The notes under the pieces were generated by a model. It did no database searches. It had not been told where the DNA came from and worked only from the letters and a program-made list of their open reading frames with translations. A DNA stretch of 64,000 bases from Malus domestica (Eukaryota > Streptophyta > Magnoliopsida > Rosales > Rosaceae): contig NC_091673.1 of the NCBI RefSeq assembly GCF_042453785.1, forward strand, positions 8,019,001 to 8,083,000, in the 5' to 3' direction. The translations under genes were made by a program, and so were the position numbers. Below are positions 11,101 to 23,058 of this stretch, piece after piece; positions within the stretch are counted from its first letter, which is position 1; the number at the start of each line of letters is the position of its first letter.

Positions 11101-13817
11101 CACACCAGATACATGTACTTCACTACGCGTCAAAACGCATCACTATACGCATCACAGGCACTTTCCGGCCTAAGGATTCTCATAATATAGCTCACCACTC
11201 GATATTGCTTCATATGCTAATTGAGGGCATATGAAGTGCACGTGACAGTCTATTCCTCCTGCAGTCACAATCATTCCTTCCCCCGCAATGACCTCTGTGT
11301 TAACCTAAGTGATAAAGAAGAAGGCATAAGGACATTTTATCAACTTCCTATAAATTTTCTTTCCAGAACGACCTGCTGTAATATGAGATGATATTTACCC
11401 CAATAGTCATATTTACACCATTCATAACATCTGGATTGCCTGACTTTCCAAGTGCAAAAATGTTACCATCTTTGATACCAATATCTGCCTTATATATCCC
11501 ATTATAATCAATGATCACAGCATTAGTTATAACCGTATCCAATGAATTAGCTGGGTGGTTCCCACATGACTGGCCCATTCCTTCTCTTATAACTTTACCA
11601 CCTCCAAATATCGATTCATCCCCATAAACAGTAAAATCCTTTTCAATTTCAGCAAACAAGTTGGTATCACCAAGCCGAACTTTATCACCAGTAGTAGGGC
11701 CATACATGTTTGCATATGCCTCACGAGAAATTACAGTGGTGAAAGCTGGATTGCTTCCTGCAACACCTTCACTGCAAAATTAATACTGAGGTAAGGCATC
11801 TCCAATTTTTCCTTAACCATCTTAGTGAACTAGCTAACAATCATGCAACTTTATTGATCTAACAAAATAGAAGCAAGGAGGCAAATAAACATTTCTCTGG
11901 TAGAAAGCCTCGACCTAGCATTTGGTTCTTCCTCATGTCCAAATTCCTTTGCTTGTATGGCTTCCATGACTTCCTTTAGTTTGCCATCATCTACCGAACC
12001 ATCCACAATGCAATTTCCTCCTCTGATTACTCTAGTACCTCCAATTCTTACAAGTGCAACATGTTTGCTTTCCCCCGGCTGGCACAGCAAAACAAGCACC
12101 AATAACATACTTAGAATGCTAATAGTAGATTAAGCGGTAAAAAAAATGGTACTATACCAGCATGCAAAATGACAAAGTAGGGCCTAATTAACAAAAATAA
12201 GTGGCTTCGCAGCACCATGACTTCTATCACAAAAGTAGCACCCAATTATAGATGTAAAAGATGATGAAGGATGACATGACATCCTTGATAGACTTTGATT
12301 AGAAAAATATATGATAAGCAGAAAATATTTTGTGACTGACATGAACTAAACAACTTTTCATTACATAACAATGATAACATTGAAAAATGATTTAAGACAT
12401 TAAAGAACCTCAAATCTCTTGGCTGTTCCAGCTGGTATATTCAAGTGCATGCCATATGATTTCATTCGATCAAAAACCAGGCAGGGGTTGACCTCAATGA
12501 AGTGATAGTGACTGCCAACCTGAAAAAGTAGGGTAGTAACTAATCATAAGTCGGTTGCTTAATTGACACACTCTAAACCAGAACCAATAACCATACTAAG
12601 CTAAAGTAAATGAGATGTTGATTAGCTCAATCAAGAATCCCTTTCATCCTCGAACTAACGAATGCTTACATTTTGACTACAAGTGCATGCCATAAGCTAC
12701 TAGAAGCCAATTAAAACTGAATATGACTACAGAAGGGATATCACTATTTCAAGTAACTGAGAAATTATATGTAAAAGATAAACGCACCTGAACCGGCCTG
12801 TCTCCTTGGTTAACAACTCTGAGGAGTATTGCTTTCCTTCCATGATTAAGCACAATACAACCACCTCCATGGATAATTTCACCCGGAATTTTACCATCTT
12901 CCATTTCAGGAAACTTGTCTAGTGAGGGAACTGCAGAAAAATCTTATTGCATAAGTGCCCATAATAGGTCCCAGAACAGTCATTTGAAACTTCCAATATC
13001 CGATAGCCTTTACCAGGAAGAAAAGAATCCTTCAAAGCTAGTTCCAGATTTCCGTTCTCCCTAGAAATTGGATCGTGAATGGTGATTAACTTGGTCCCAT
13101 CACGAAAAGTCCCTTCAACCTGCATTTAAAATCTTACTTATAAATTTGATTTTAGGCAGAATGCTATGTCAGGGGTATGAGACAATAAGTTGGAAATTTT
13201 GACAAATTTTCAGCAGCAAGCATTATGTTTAAGGCTTTTCGAAGCAAATGCAAACAACCATAATGAGCATAATACCTGCACCATATCCAAAAGATAGTGA
13301 ACACCAGGAAGAACTTGTTTCCTGTTTGAAAAAGAAAGATGCAGATCAATCTTGAGCAACTAGACACATGATTTCGAGGTACGAAATTAGGAATACAAAT
13401 TGGTTGATTGCAATCCAGAATTAACATCCCACATACAAAAACAGGGCAAATTGATAAGATTTCACAGTTCACACCATTACCTTCCCAGCAGCTGTCTCCC
13501 AATGTCCATCAACTCCGCCACAGATTTATCGCCATTTCGAACGAACTCCAAAATCTACAAACACACAAACACATTAAACAAAAACGTTTCCTTTACAAAA
13601 CCCATTACCAAAATCCGATCAAAGTTCGTAAATTTGAACAAAAGATCAAGTTTCGGAGCAAAATCTGAAAAATACGAAGCAAAAAACACACCTGTGTGGC
13701 TATGAGAGCTGCAGCTTCTGGGTGATTCAGCCTCAACCCTCGAGCAAGACGCTTCTGCGCCAAAAACCCAGCATTGTTTAGGCTTAGTTTCTCAGCTTCT
13801 CTCGGAACCACCTTCAT
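7787..13817 (-). CDS. Urease (single-chain plant type), 18 exons, 835 aa
   Basis: Nickel enzyme that hydrolyses urea to ammonia and carbamate in the cytosol, recycling nitrogen. Exons, 5' to 3' on the minus strand: 13817-13692, 13554-13481, 13321-13276, 13119-13014, 12930-12788, 12519-12409, 12078-11915, 11771-11399, 11304-11196, 10681-10542, 10371-10234, 10126-10035, 9627-9498, 9402-9244, 8928-8761, 8506-8372, 8176-8105, 8008-7787. They sum to 2508 nt without an internal stop, matching the usual plant length of about 838. The gamma, beta and alpha regions of bacterial urease are fused in that order. Nickel ligands and catalytic residues are all present: His402 and His404 (CHVHF), carbamylated Lys485 (GLKLHEDWG), His514, His540, flap Cys587 (MVCHHLD) and Asp628 (SSDSQAMGR). 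The start chosen is the MKVVPRE methionine; a Met three codons upstream (13826) is possible. Intron 17 has a GC donor. It needs accessory proteins for nickel insertion, not seen here. Confidence 0.95.
8062..8097. repeat. (GA)n microsatellite in urease intron 17
   Basis: About 18 GA dinucleotides on the plus strand, hence (TC)n on the gene strand, inside the 96-bp last intron. On the gene strand it would read as alternating Ser-Leu codons if the intron were retained. Confidence 0.95.
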
Positions 13818-15150
13818 TTTTTCCACTCCTTGCTCTGTAAGTCAATGCCTGCAACTTACAAGAAAAATGTTTTATTTTATTTGATGCAATCTCTTATCTT
13901 TTGGAGGCGAAATTGAAGAACGTGGATGATTAGATGAGCATCCGAATTGTGGGAACTAAGTTTCTTACTTGTCAAGAGATACGAAGATTTGTGTCACTTT
14001 GTCAGTCCGATGATGCGCAACACGGCTGGGTCCCTGGGACATTTGCCAAGTGAAAGGCAATGACTGAAACGTTAAGGGGGTGTGACTTTCTCTCTCCTTT
14101 TTCTTGGGCGAATTAATATTTTGTTTCTGTTTTTTATGCGCATCGAAAACACAAGTAACATGATATACTGTTGTGATTAAAAAGAATATATACTTGATAT
14201 GTTTCTTGCTAAACTATGTTGATAAAAAAATATTCACCTATAATAATTTGAGTGAATTAATAATATTATATAAATTGTGTTCAACTTTTGTACTGTTGTA
14301 ATATTTCAGATCGGCTATATCTTTGTGAAAATAAAGTTTAAATATTCTAACCTCATTCCAATTAATAAGACCTCACACTTGTCGGATTGTGCATGTGTTA
14401 TTTAACAAGTTGGCAAGTTAGGGACATCATCGATGTTGTTGAACTTGAACATTCAAGTTGCCAACAATATCGATGTTGTTGAAAGTTGGCATTTGGCCGG
14501 TCAATTAGAGTTTTTTGTTCATGTGTCTGTCGCCATATAGTCCTTTATATAATATTGCATTGTGACAATCCAACTGCATCCAACACAGACCCACAACAAA
14601 ATTTTTGAACTTTCCTCATTAAACTATAACAAGCTTTGCCAATGAGAACCAATTTTATGATAAGTCAGCCACCACATGTTTATTTTTTATGTGTTTTGTG
14701 TAACTAATAATTCAATTGGTGACGTAGACTTGCATTCAAAATTCAAAATTTGGCGATGCTACATGTATTATAATAACTGTTGATTACATCTTTTTATGAA
14801 TAAATTTCAATTTTTCGTTTGTTATAAGTAAATTTTTTACATAAAAGATGCGAAAATGTAAAATATGAAGAGGGACAAAGTTGGTCTTCAAATTGAGTTA
14901 TGGTGGCGAGTTAGTAACTTCACCCAAACTATCAACGTTAACAGCAAATACGACACAAATGGCTAGATTATTCGATAGTAACCAAAATCAATGGAGCAAG
15001 ACCGCACATTACCGAAGGATTTGGAGCTTATTACCAAGGGATTTCTTTCTTATAGGAATAAAACTTACATTCAGTTCTGTAATACATATGGCCTTTTATA
15101 AAGTGCCTCTATTTATCGCTAACTTAATAATAATAAGTGGGGTTTAGGGT
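13818..15150. other. Intergenic DNA upstream of urease
   Basis: Holds the urease 5' untranslated region and promoter next to 13818, then AT-rich DNA. No second gene, no clear TATA box and no transposon ends were recognised. Near 15144 a double gggtttagggttt (telomere-like heptamer, about two units) lies at the end of the split reading frame described at 15151. Confidence 0.5.
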
Positions 15151-15302
15151 TTAGGGTTTGAGGCGTAAAGCTGGCAAAAACATGAATAATTTTCTGGTTG
15201 AAAGCTTTGAGATGACCTTTGTCATTTGATTGTGATTAGAGATGGATTGAAATGCCTTTAGCCTTTTGACCCCATTAGGACTCGTCTTACCCTTCAGATT
15301 AT
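15151..15302 (-). pseudogene. Downstream part of the LINE-interrupted reading frame
   Basis: Read on the minus strand through the target-site copy at 15315-15303, this segment stays open to a TAA at 15151-15153. The frame joins exactly with that of 21626-22649 on the other side of the LINE. About 50 codons are involved (HNLKGKTSPNG and ending ALRLKP). Whether this was translated or was 3' untranslated region is open, because no known protein is recognised. Confidence 0.5.
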
Positions 15303-15315
15303 GGAATAATACCTT
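15303..15315. repeat. Target-site duplication, left copy (LINE)
   Basis: GGAATAATACCTT, identical to 21626-21638. It abuts the poly-A end (plus-strand poly-T, 15317-15325) of the LINE. Confidence 0.9.
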
Positions 15316-15499
15316 CTTTTTTTTTGAACTAAAAAACATCCATTCCGAAATACCAGAGGCCAACAGAATACAGATAGCCCACACAAGAGCAAGCACAGCA
15401 AAACAAACAAAGGGCCGTGAGAGGGATAACAGCAATACAAAGACGCTACCACAAAGGTGAGACGTCGTCCCAACACACGCCCAAACCCAAAAAAACCAA

Positions 15500-18400
15500 T
15501 CACAGAGGGCAAGGTAGACCATCGTTGTTAAGAATGTGCACCATGGAAGATGGGGGTCTCCTGACCCAAGTAATACCGCTCATCTCCACATTAGACCTCG
15601 ACGCCAGAAAGTCCGCCGACCGATTGGCCAGTCTTGGGACCCAAGACCAGCGACAGCCCTGGAAAGAATTCCGCAACCTCAAAATAGAATCCAGGATGGG
15701 GAACACTTCCCAGCTGCCCCGAGCAATACCACCCTGCAAAGACGAGACCACCTCAAGCGAGTCCGATTCAGCTACAATCTATCTACAGCCCAACTCCGCC
15801 GCCAACTCACAGCCCTTAAGCATCGCCAAAGCTTCAGCGAACACCACGGACGGAGCACCAAGAGACCACTTGTGGGCCGCCACAAACAGCCCATTATGAT
15901 CCCTCAGGATCGCAGCCAACCGTGCCATACCATCCACCTGACACCAGCTAGCATCAACATTAACTTTTATATAGGGAGCAGAAGGGGGGACCATCTAGGA
16001 GCCGGAATGGGGGAGGGGCGGGACAGGGACAAGGGAGCCTGCACCTCTAAAAAAGACCCCAGGGAGAAAGAGATAGAATGGAGCACCTGGGATGGGGCTA
16101 AGGCCGACTCCTTAAAGACAAAATTACATCTCGCATTCCAGATGTGCCAGCAAGAGAAAGCAATGATTGAGAGAATTCGCGATCTTTCCTGGAGATTAGT
16201 AGTCTTATTGATCAGAGCATTGAGCCAGTAATGGAAAGAGGGATCACATTCACCAACCCTTCGAAACCCAAGCGGACCACCAAACCAGATAGGTTCAACC
16301 CAGGGACACCTCAGCAGCAAATGCAGCACAGACTCCTCCTGAGATTTACAGACAGGACACAAAGGAGAAGAAGCAGACCTACGCTTGAACAAACCTCCCA
16401 CAGTGGCCAAAGCCTCCCTAGCAGCGCGCCACAAAAAATGGCGAATTTTTGGCGGGGCATTAGTCTGCCAAATCGCTTTCCAAACCGAAGTCCCCAAAGT
16501 ACTTGGGACACCAGAATCAGGAACCCCCAGCTGCCCCCGTGAAGAATGGATCCAGTGATAACCCTCCCGGACCGAATAGATACCAGTTCTACTCGCCGTC
16601 CAGACCAATCTATCCCGAATAGAACAATGCCCCAAAGGAATATCAAGAATGGCGTTGATTTCCACCTCAGGAATGAACGGTCGTAAAAAATCAATGTCCC
16701 AAGACTTGGACCTCGGGCAAATAAGGGAGGAGACCTTAGAAGTAAGAGTAACAGAAGTGGGAGGATCGGGATTAGGATGCCCAAGAGGAAGAGAGGGAAG
16801 CCAACGATCAACCCAAAGCCGAGTATCCTTACCATTCAAAATCTGCCAGTGTGCTCATTTTTTCAGAATGTCTCTACCCACAAGAAGGCTAGCCTACGCC
16901 CAAGAGGCACGACCTCCTAACTTCGCATCCAAGAAGGAAGAGTGAGGAAAGTATCTAGCTTTCAACGTCTGAGCCCATAAAGAATTTGGATTAAGCATCA
17001 AGCGCCAGCATTGTTTAACTAACAACGCATCATTGAAGTCCTGGAAATTCCGAAAGCCCAAGCCCCCTTCACTTTTAGGCCGACCCAGAGTATCCCAATT
17101 CACCCAATGAATCCTCTTATGCCCACCACAGTCACCCCACAAAAAGCCCGCCAACATAGAGTCAAGGTCTTTGCAAACAGCAGCCGGGAATTTAAACAGA
17201 TTCATAGGGTAGGTAGGAATAGCTTGGACAACAGCTTTCAATAAAACTTATTTCCCCGCAAAAGAGATAGCAGATTGCTTCCAGCCCTGGATCTTACCCA
17301 TCACTCTCCCTTTCACAAAAGCAAGACTACTTCGTTTAGATCTTCCCCAAATAGCAGGCAGCCCGAGATACACCCCCGGGTCGGACACCACCGGCATACC
17401 CAACAAGGAGCCAAGCTGCGACCTCACCTGGTCAGGAGTGTTACGACCGAAGTACACACTAGACTTATGAGAATTCATCATCTGACCCGAGGCCAAACAG
17501 TACTTGTTGAGGATATGCATAATGTTTTCACCATTTCTCAGATTCGCCTGAAGGCAAATTAAAGTATCATCAGCGAAAAACAGGTGCGAGATACTAGGCC
17601 CACGGGGATGCATGAGGATACCGCCGAGTCGCCCATCTTCCACTCCCCTCTGAATTGAACGAGAAAGAACATCACTAACCATAAGAAACAAGTACGGAGA
17701 GAGATGGTCACCTTGACGGAGCCCACGAGAGGGAGAAAACCAATTTCCAGGCTGACCATTCAGTAAAATTGCGAACTACACAGTGCGAACACAGTTCATG
17801 ACCAGGTTAGTCCAGCCACGACAAAAGCCAAGCTTCAGCAAAACCGCTTCCAGGAAGTCCCATTCAACCCGGTCATACGCTTTCTGCATATCTAATTTAA
17901 CACACATCTCAAACTTTTGCTGAGATTTCCTCAACTTCAGAAAATGGAACAATTCATGAGCAAGCCCAAGGTTCTCCTGAATTTGCCGATCCGCAATAAA
18001 AGCGTTCTGCATAGGCGAGATTAAAAGAGGCAGCAAGGGCTGCAACCGATTCGCCAACACCTTTGAAAGAATCTTAAACGAGAAGTTGCAAAGACTGATA
18101 GGACGATATTGGGACACCGATTCAGGATGAGGGACCTTAGGAATCAAGACAATGTAAGTAGAGTTAAGGCTTCGAGTGTTACCCTCCCCCTGCATGAAAT
18201 CCATCACCAAACCATTCACCTCAGCAACAATAATGTCCCAAAAAAAGTGATAAAAAATACCTTGGAACCCGTCCGGTCCCAGAGCCTTCAAACCCCCCAT
18301 CTGATGAACAGCAACCTTAATCTCCTCCTCAGAAACAGGTTTGATGAGATCATTATTCATTAACTCAGAAACCAGAGGTTCCAGACAGTTGAGAATATCA

Positions 18401-19626
18401 CCCCAATCCCGACAGCCCACAGAAGTAAAAAGGGATTTAAAATGCTCCTCCACTAAAGCGGGAACCCTCCGACTATCATCCACCCAAGAGCCATCCACAT
18501 CCTTCAACTTAACAATGGAATTAACCCGTCTCCGTTGGAGAGTCGTACGATGGAAAAAAGCAGTATTAGCGTCGCCCTCCCGAAACCAGTTAACTCTAGA
18601 CCGTTGCATCCAGTAAAGTTCCTCCTGCTCCCGCAACTGATCAATGCGATTAGACACAACATGTATCTCCTCCGCATTATCCTCCCAATGATGCTGAAGC
18701 GAATCCAGTTGCTGCACCAACTCCTCAATCTCCAAGCCACGCCGGTTGAACTTATTCCGACTCCAACTGATAAGATGAGATTTGCATATTGAGAGTTTCA
18801 GATTCCACAAGTCAATCCACCGCCCCCTACCTGGAGAGCCCCAGCACTTAGCCACTAGAGCCCTACAATCCTCTTCCTTAGCCCAGAACGCCTCAAAACG
18901 GAATAGCCGTTTACCCCTACGAGTAGCGGGCTGGGATAGGACCACGATTGGGCAATGATCCGAGCAAAGCGCCGTATCGTGATGAACAGAAGTATGGGGC
19001 CAAAGATTTTGCCAAAGAACGTTAGCAGCCGCCCTATCAAGCCTTTCCTCCACAAGATTACCATACCACCTACCACGCCATGTGAACTTCGGCCCATTGA
19101 ACCCCAGATCCACCAAAGCAGCTGCATTCAGAAAGTTATGCAAGTACCCCGATCTATTATACAGGACACTGGCTCCCCCCGATTTCTGATGGTCCCACAC
19201 AAACTCATTGAAGTCCCCACCACAAAGCCAGGGAATATCCGTCGGACCAAAATAGTTAGACATCCAATTCCAGAAATCCAGCTTCTCTCGTCTGTACGGA
19301 GTACCATAAACAAAAGTACAGCGCACCCAAGAGAGACTATCCTCCAAACAGAAACACACATCAATAATGTGAGCAGAAGAAAAGAGAATGTTAACATTCA
19401 TCGACTCAATCCACCATAAACTTAAACCCTCAGCCCGCCCAATCGGCGAAACATGGAAGCCAAATGAGTATCCCAAACGCCTACGAATACCGTCAATCCT
19501 ATGATCTCTCATTTTCATCTCAGATAAAAAGATCATAGAGGGTCTATGTTTCCTGATCAGCCCACGGAGGGCCCGAACTACCGGGTCCGACCCCAGACCT
19601 CGGCAGTTCCAAAGCAGGTAATTCAT
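15500..19626 (-). pseudogene. LINE ORF2: endonuclease, reverse transcriptase, RNase H (multiple stops)
   Basis: Starts MNYLLWNCRGLGSD at 19626. Endonuclease motifs: WNCRGLG, FLSEMK, GGDFNEF and SDHCPIV, with the catalytic Asn, Glu, Asp and His visible. Reverse transcriptase: LIPKVPHPES, QYRPISLCN, KLDMQKAYDRVEW, then after a TAG at 17776 the catalytic FADD (near 17580). A zf-RVT region (PPKIRHFLWRA, CPVCKSQEESVLHLL) lies near 16400-16300. An RNase H start (KVNVDASW, near 15965) is in another frame. Stops at about 17776, 17248, 16894 and 16850, and the shift near 15980, make it inactive. Long open stretches remain, so the insertion is not ancient. Confidence 0.88.
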
Positions 19627-21155
19627 GACTGTCGTGCGGCTGTTAGGGGCCAGCCGCCACCGCAACAAGTTGAGTCGTCCGGCATTTGCTCATGCCTAGC
19701 ATTCAGCTCCAATTCCCCACTTCCTGCAGGGTAAGATCCAAGGCATGGGCATGTAGAATGAAGCTCGAGAAAAGGTTGCCGCACCAAGGAATCACTCTCC
19801 CCCACCACAGATCCACTCGGAACAAAAATATTCCGAAATCGTGCTTTCATCTGACGCGGGATACCTCCATCTCCCTTCTTGATTTTCTTCGTGGCCGAGA
19901 GGCCTGATTCTAACTGCTTTAATTCGAGCAGCCTCTTTTTGTTTTTTTTACCAGAGGTTGGTTTAAGGTGGGCCACAGCTTGTGCAACCTCGTCCTGCGC
20001 CAATCTCAATCCATCAGCAGGCCGCCCATTACCTTCATACGGACCCTCCTCAATCTGAACAAGCTCCACGGATGGGCTTAACTCCAGTGGGATGTGAAAG
20101 TCCAAAGATCTGCTGGGTTGGGGGCCCAAAAGATTAAAAGCCCGACCCAATTGATCATGGAACTCGGGTAGATGATCAGCTAAGGCCCATTGACAGGATC
20201 CCAACGTAAGATCCACAACTCTAGACCCTTCCGTCAGTCTCGAGATCTGAACATTACTGGGACCTCAAGCCGCTTCCATACGTGAGGGGCCCTCCTTACT
20301 GACTACCTGAGCTTCACCCGATTGAGTCACCGTGTCCCGCACGCGCTGCCATCCTCCTCCACCCATCATCGACCTTTTCGTGCCCACCGTTCTCCGTCCG
20401 CTAGGATTCGAATACTCTGATCTCGGACGGTCAATAATTTCCCGAATCGGGGCAGCCTTTAGCCAGTCCCCATAACCATTTCCACCTCCCCGATGCTGCT
20501 CAAAAGAACAATCCATATTCGTATGCCCAATTCGTCCACACTTATAGCAAAAATCCTGGAGCCGTTCGTATCTAAATTCAAGCCAGGTTTCCTGATTCTG
20601 CTTCCTGGGCAACCAACATCCCGTGAGTAGAGGCTTAGAGGTATCAACAATCACTTTCGCTCTCAAAAACCCCCTTGCCAGAGACGGGTTTTCCACTTCC
20701 TCCACCTGCCCAATAGCCGAAGCTAACTTCGTGAGATTCGAAGGCGAGCAGAGACATAACGGAACACCCCGAATTTGGACCCAAAAGGGAACCAAGTCCC
20801 ATTGTATTTCCTCCAACGCTAAGTCCTGAGACCACCTTTTAACTGAGAAGTTTTTCTTCATCACCGCCCAGGGAACTTGAGAAAGAATTTGCCTGGCCGA
20901 GTTCTCATCAGGGACAATAATGATATACAGATTATCCTTTACCCACTTGACTTGCATCTCTCCTATATCCTTCCAGGCTGCCCGTAGAATGTTTCTGACC
21001 CCCCACTTGTTGAGTGGCTTCTCGTTTAATACCATTCCCACCAGTTTCACGCCGTTCTCCATCGGAGTTAATTCCAAAGATTCCTCGAGGTGTACGACCA
21101 AATCCTCCATCGCCGATTGTCCCTGGCCACTATCTTCCGTTGAAATCGTACTCAT
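19623..21155 (-). pseudogene. LINE ORF1 (nucleic-acid-binding protein), one in-frame stop
   Basis: Starts MSTISTEDSGQG at 21155. The N-terminal half resembles the DUF4283 domain of plant LINE and gag-like proteins (WAVMKKNFSVKRW, VPFWVQIRGVPL). A CCHC knuckle follows (CYKCGRIGHTNMDC, near 20510-20551). A TGA at 20265-20267 follows MEAA; beyond it the same frame stays open to 19623 with a basic stretch (GKKNKKR, TKKIKKGDGG). The whole frame would be about 510 residues. Its final TGA overlaps the ATG of ORF2 (ATGA, 19626-19623), which suggests coupled re-initiation in the active ancestor. Confidence 0.85.
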
Positions 21156-21625
21156 AAGGTGGATGAAAGAAAATGTAAAGAGGATAGAGAAATTGGTACT
21201 TCTTTCTATGAGGCCCAGAGAATGAAAGCTTGCTGGAAAGCGCGTTGAATCCGCTACAACGCTGGGATGAAGGGTAGATAGCACTAAGCGAACCACTCCA
21301 CCCATGGTTAAGAACCTGACTAGCAAAGCTATAACTGCTCTTAATTGAAACGCCACCAACCTCAGAAGACAAATCATTAAGCCTCCGACCATGCAAGAGA
21401 GAGACGCAATTAATGGAGGCCAGACTCACCAAGACACCACGACTAGATCACTCTCACAGAGGAGAGAAAAAACTCACTACGGAGGGCTCTCACCACGGAG
21501 AGATCACACTTTCAATAATGTTTGCATAGTTTTAACTGGCTGAAAATACCAGATGTCTTTTTTTAAACCAGAAAAAACTAGTTGCTATAGATACGCAGTC
21601 AAGCAATCTGGTACAAGTTTGCTAC

Positions 21626-21638
21626 GGAATAATACCTT
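21626..21638. repeat. Target-site duplication, right copy (LINE)
   Basis: GGAATAATACCTT, identical to 15303-15315. It borders the 5' end of the LINE. Confidence 0.9.
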
Positions 21639-22333
21639 AGGCTTCGGCAAAAAAAAAAGAGAAAAAAGTAGGTCCGAACGGGTTAATGATGTCTTTTGCT
21701 TGATGTGGGTTGGCGATTGATCCTCGTCGACCCTATCCTCTTGGCATTTCTTGAGAAGTTGGAGCTGGCGTCGCAGGTGCAAAACCTCTTCTTGAAGCAA
21801 TGTGGGAAGATTTTCTGTGGAAACAAGGTGATATATTTCTTTCGAAAGCTTCACGTCTTTGATCCCAGACCATGTCCCTGGCGGCAAGGCCAGTAGAAGC
21901 ACTGTTAGAACGTCATTGCAAGCTGGGTGCATCCGAATTGCACAAGAACATCCTGGATTTGTTTTCGGCCAAGCAGTGAGCATGTCCATCCTTTTCTCAG
22001 TACCACCATTAACCACCGCGACTGGCTTGTCGCCACCATTAGCCTTCAAGCTTTTCACGCATGTTTCCTGACAGAAGTACACCCCTGAGGAGTGGCAGCA
22101 AACACTCGCAGCAATGTTGGCTTCATGACCAGAAATGAAGTTTCCGCAGCACGACTGTACACGTGCTGAAGATAATAATTCAACCACGTGCTTAAAAAGG
22201 GCAGTGTCCTGCTTAAAAAGGTCATAATACAGAGTTCTTGGATTTATTCATCTCCCTGGTACAGCGGATGGCCTTTTCCCAATACTTTGTCTTTGATAGT
22301 ACAAGATGAGTATTCGAAAAAGCCTATCCGCTG

Positions 22334-22393
22334 TACTAGGGAGATGATCCATATCAAGGATCTTACTAGGGAGATGATCCATATTAAGGATCT
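22334..22393. repeat. 30-bp tandem duplication
   Basis: A unit starting tactagggagatgatccat occurs twice in direct succession (22334-22363, 22364-22393) with one difference. Its length is a multiple of three and it does not disturb the minus-strand reading frame. Confidence 0.9.
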
Positions 22394-22649
22394 TCGTGCA
22401 AAGGCCAAGATTGTTCACCAGAAAACCAAAGTCCAAACTACAATTCAGTGTGAGCCGGATATATGTGCGAACCATCTTTACCAGATCAGCATCTGCATGG
22501 ACGGAGATGCTACTAAGTTCACAAACTGTTCCGACGATAATCGCCTTAGCTACTTGATTTGAGAGAGATTTAGACAAGGAATGGTACTCCTACTCTTTGA
22601 AATGCTTCGAGGAAATGCTTGCTTTCTTTTGAGAGATTTGTTCCTTCAT

Positions 22650-23058
22650 TTTGAGAGGCTTTGAACGATTTGTTCGTAGAGAGGACTTTGATAGATTGAA
22701 AAATCTTTGATTTTTAATTGAAATATATACAAAGTCTATACGTCACGAAGCAGCCAGTATGCTCAAAACATACCACATTGGATTGGGATGTACTGGCCGG
22801 CATGCACATTGCTTGTCGTACCAGAACAATCGGAAAATAGAAATACAACATGTGTGTGCCGGACTCGTGTCTTCCGGAGGTGGTTGATTGCAACTATGGT
22901 AGAGGATGATGAGGCTGGCATTGATCTGAAATTGACTTGGGAGTTGGGCAGCCTTAGTTTGGTTTCCGTATTTACCGGTTGCAGCTTAAACCAGATTTCT
23001 TTAGGTCAGTGCTAAAACTCAATACCCCCACTCCATCCAACACAACTACTGAATAAGC
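22650..23058. other. Spacer and DEAH-box gene 3' region
   Basis: Contains the upstream region of the damaged frame at 22649 and, next to 23058, the probable 3' untranslated region of the helicase gene. No independent gene supported. Confidence 0.5.

Larger units (their letters stand above)
15316..21625 (-). mobile_element. Full-length L1-type LINE (non-LTR retrotransposon), inactive
   Basis: A 6.3-kb element read on the minus strand. It has a 5' leader (21625-21156), ORF1, ORF2 and a short A tail, bounded by the perfect 13-bp duplication GGAATAATACCTT. ORF1 has a zinc knuckle; ORF2 has apurinic endonuclease, reverse transcriptase and a terminal RNase H-like region, a plant L1 arrangement. 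Such elements copy themselves by target-primed reverse transcription at a nicked site. ORF1 has one in-frame stop and ORF2 several plus a frame shift, so this copy is dead, though the ends are clean. The element shares orientation with the reading frame it interrupts. Confidence 0.93.
21626..22649 (-). pseudogene. Unrecognised reading frame with two in-frame stops, split by the LINE
   Basis: From an ATG at 22649 the minus strand stays in one frame for over 330 codons, broken only by TAG at 22590-22592 and TGA at 22248-22250, until the LINE enters at 21625. I do not recognise the product. It has Cys-rich patches (SCCGNFISG, ASVCCHSSGVYFCQETC, GCSCAIRMHPAC), a hydrophobic turn (DVLTVLLLALPPGTW) and a likely coiled coil (LLQEEVLHLRRQLQLL). 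The absence of frame shifts over a kilobase argues that it was coding recently. A 30-bp in-frame tandem duplication (22334-22393) adds ten residues. An intron covering the second stop cannot be excluded. With the LINE in place the frame ends about 12 codons inside it. Confidence 0.55.

Noticed and set aside
13824-13860. Apparent 25-bp intron with GTAAG and CAG just upstream of the urease ATG
   Set aside because: Too short for a plant intron; treated as ordinary 5' leader.
15417-16542. Plus-strand frames of up to 231 codons
   Set aside because: They are antisense shadows of LINE ORF2, whose minus-strand translation shows real RT-associated and RNase H motifs.
22788-23015. 75-codon plus-strand frame downstream of the damaged ORF
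   Set aside because: Short, no motif, overlaps the likely helicase 3' region.
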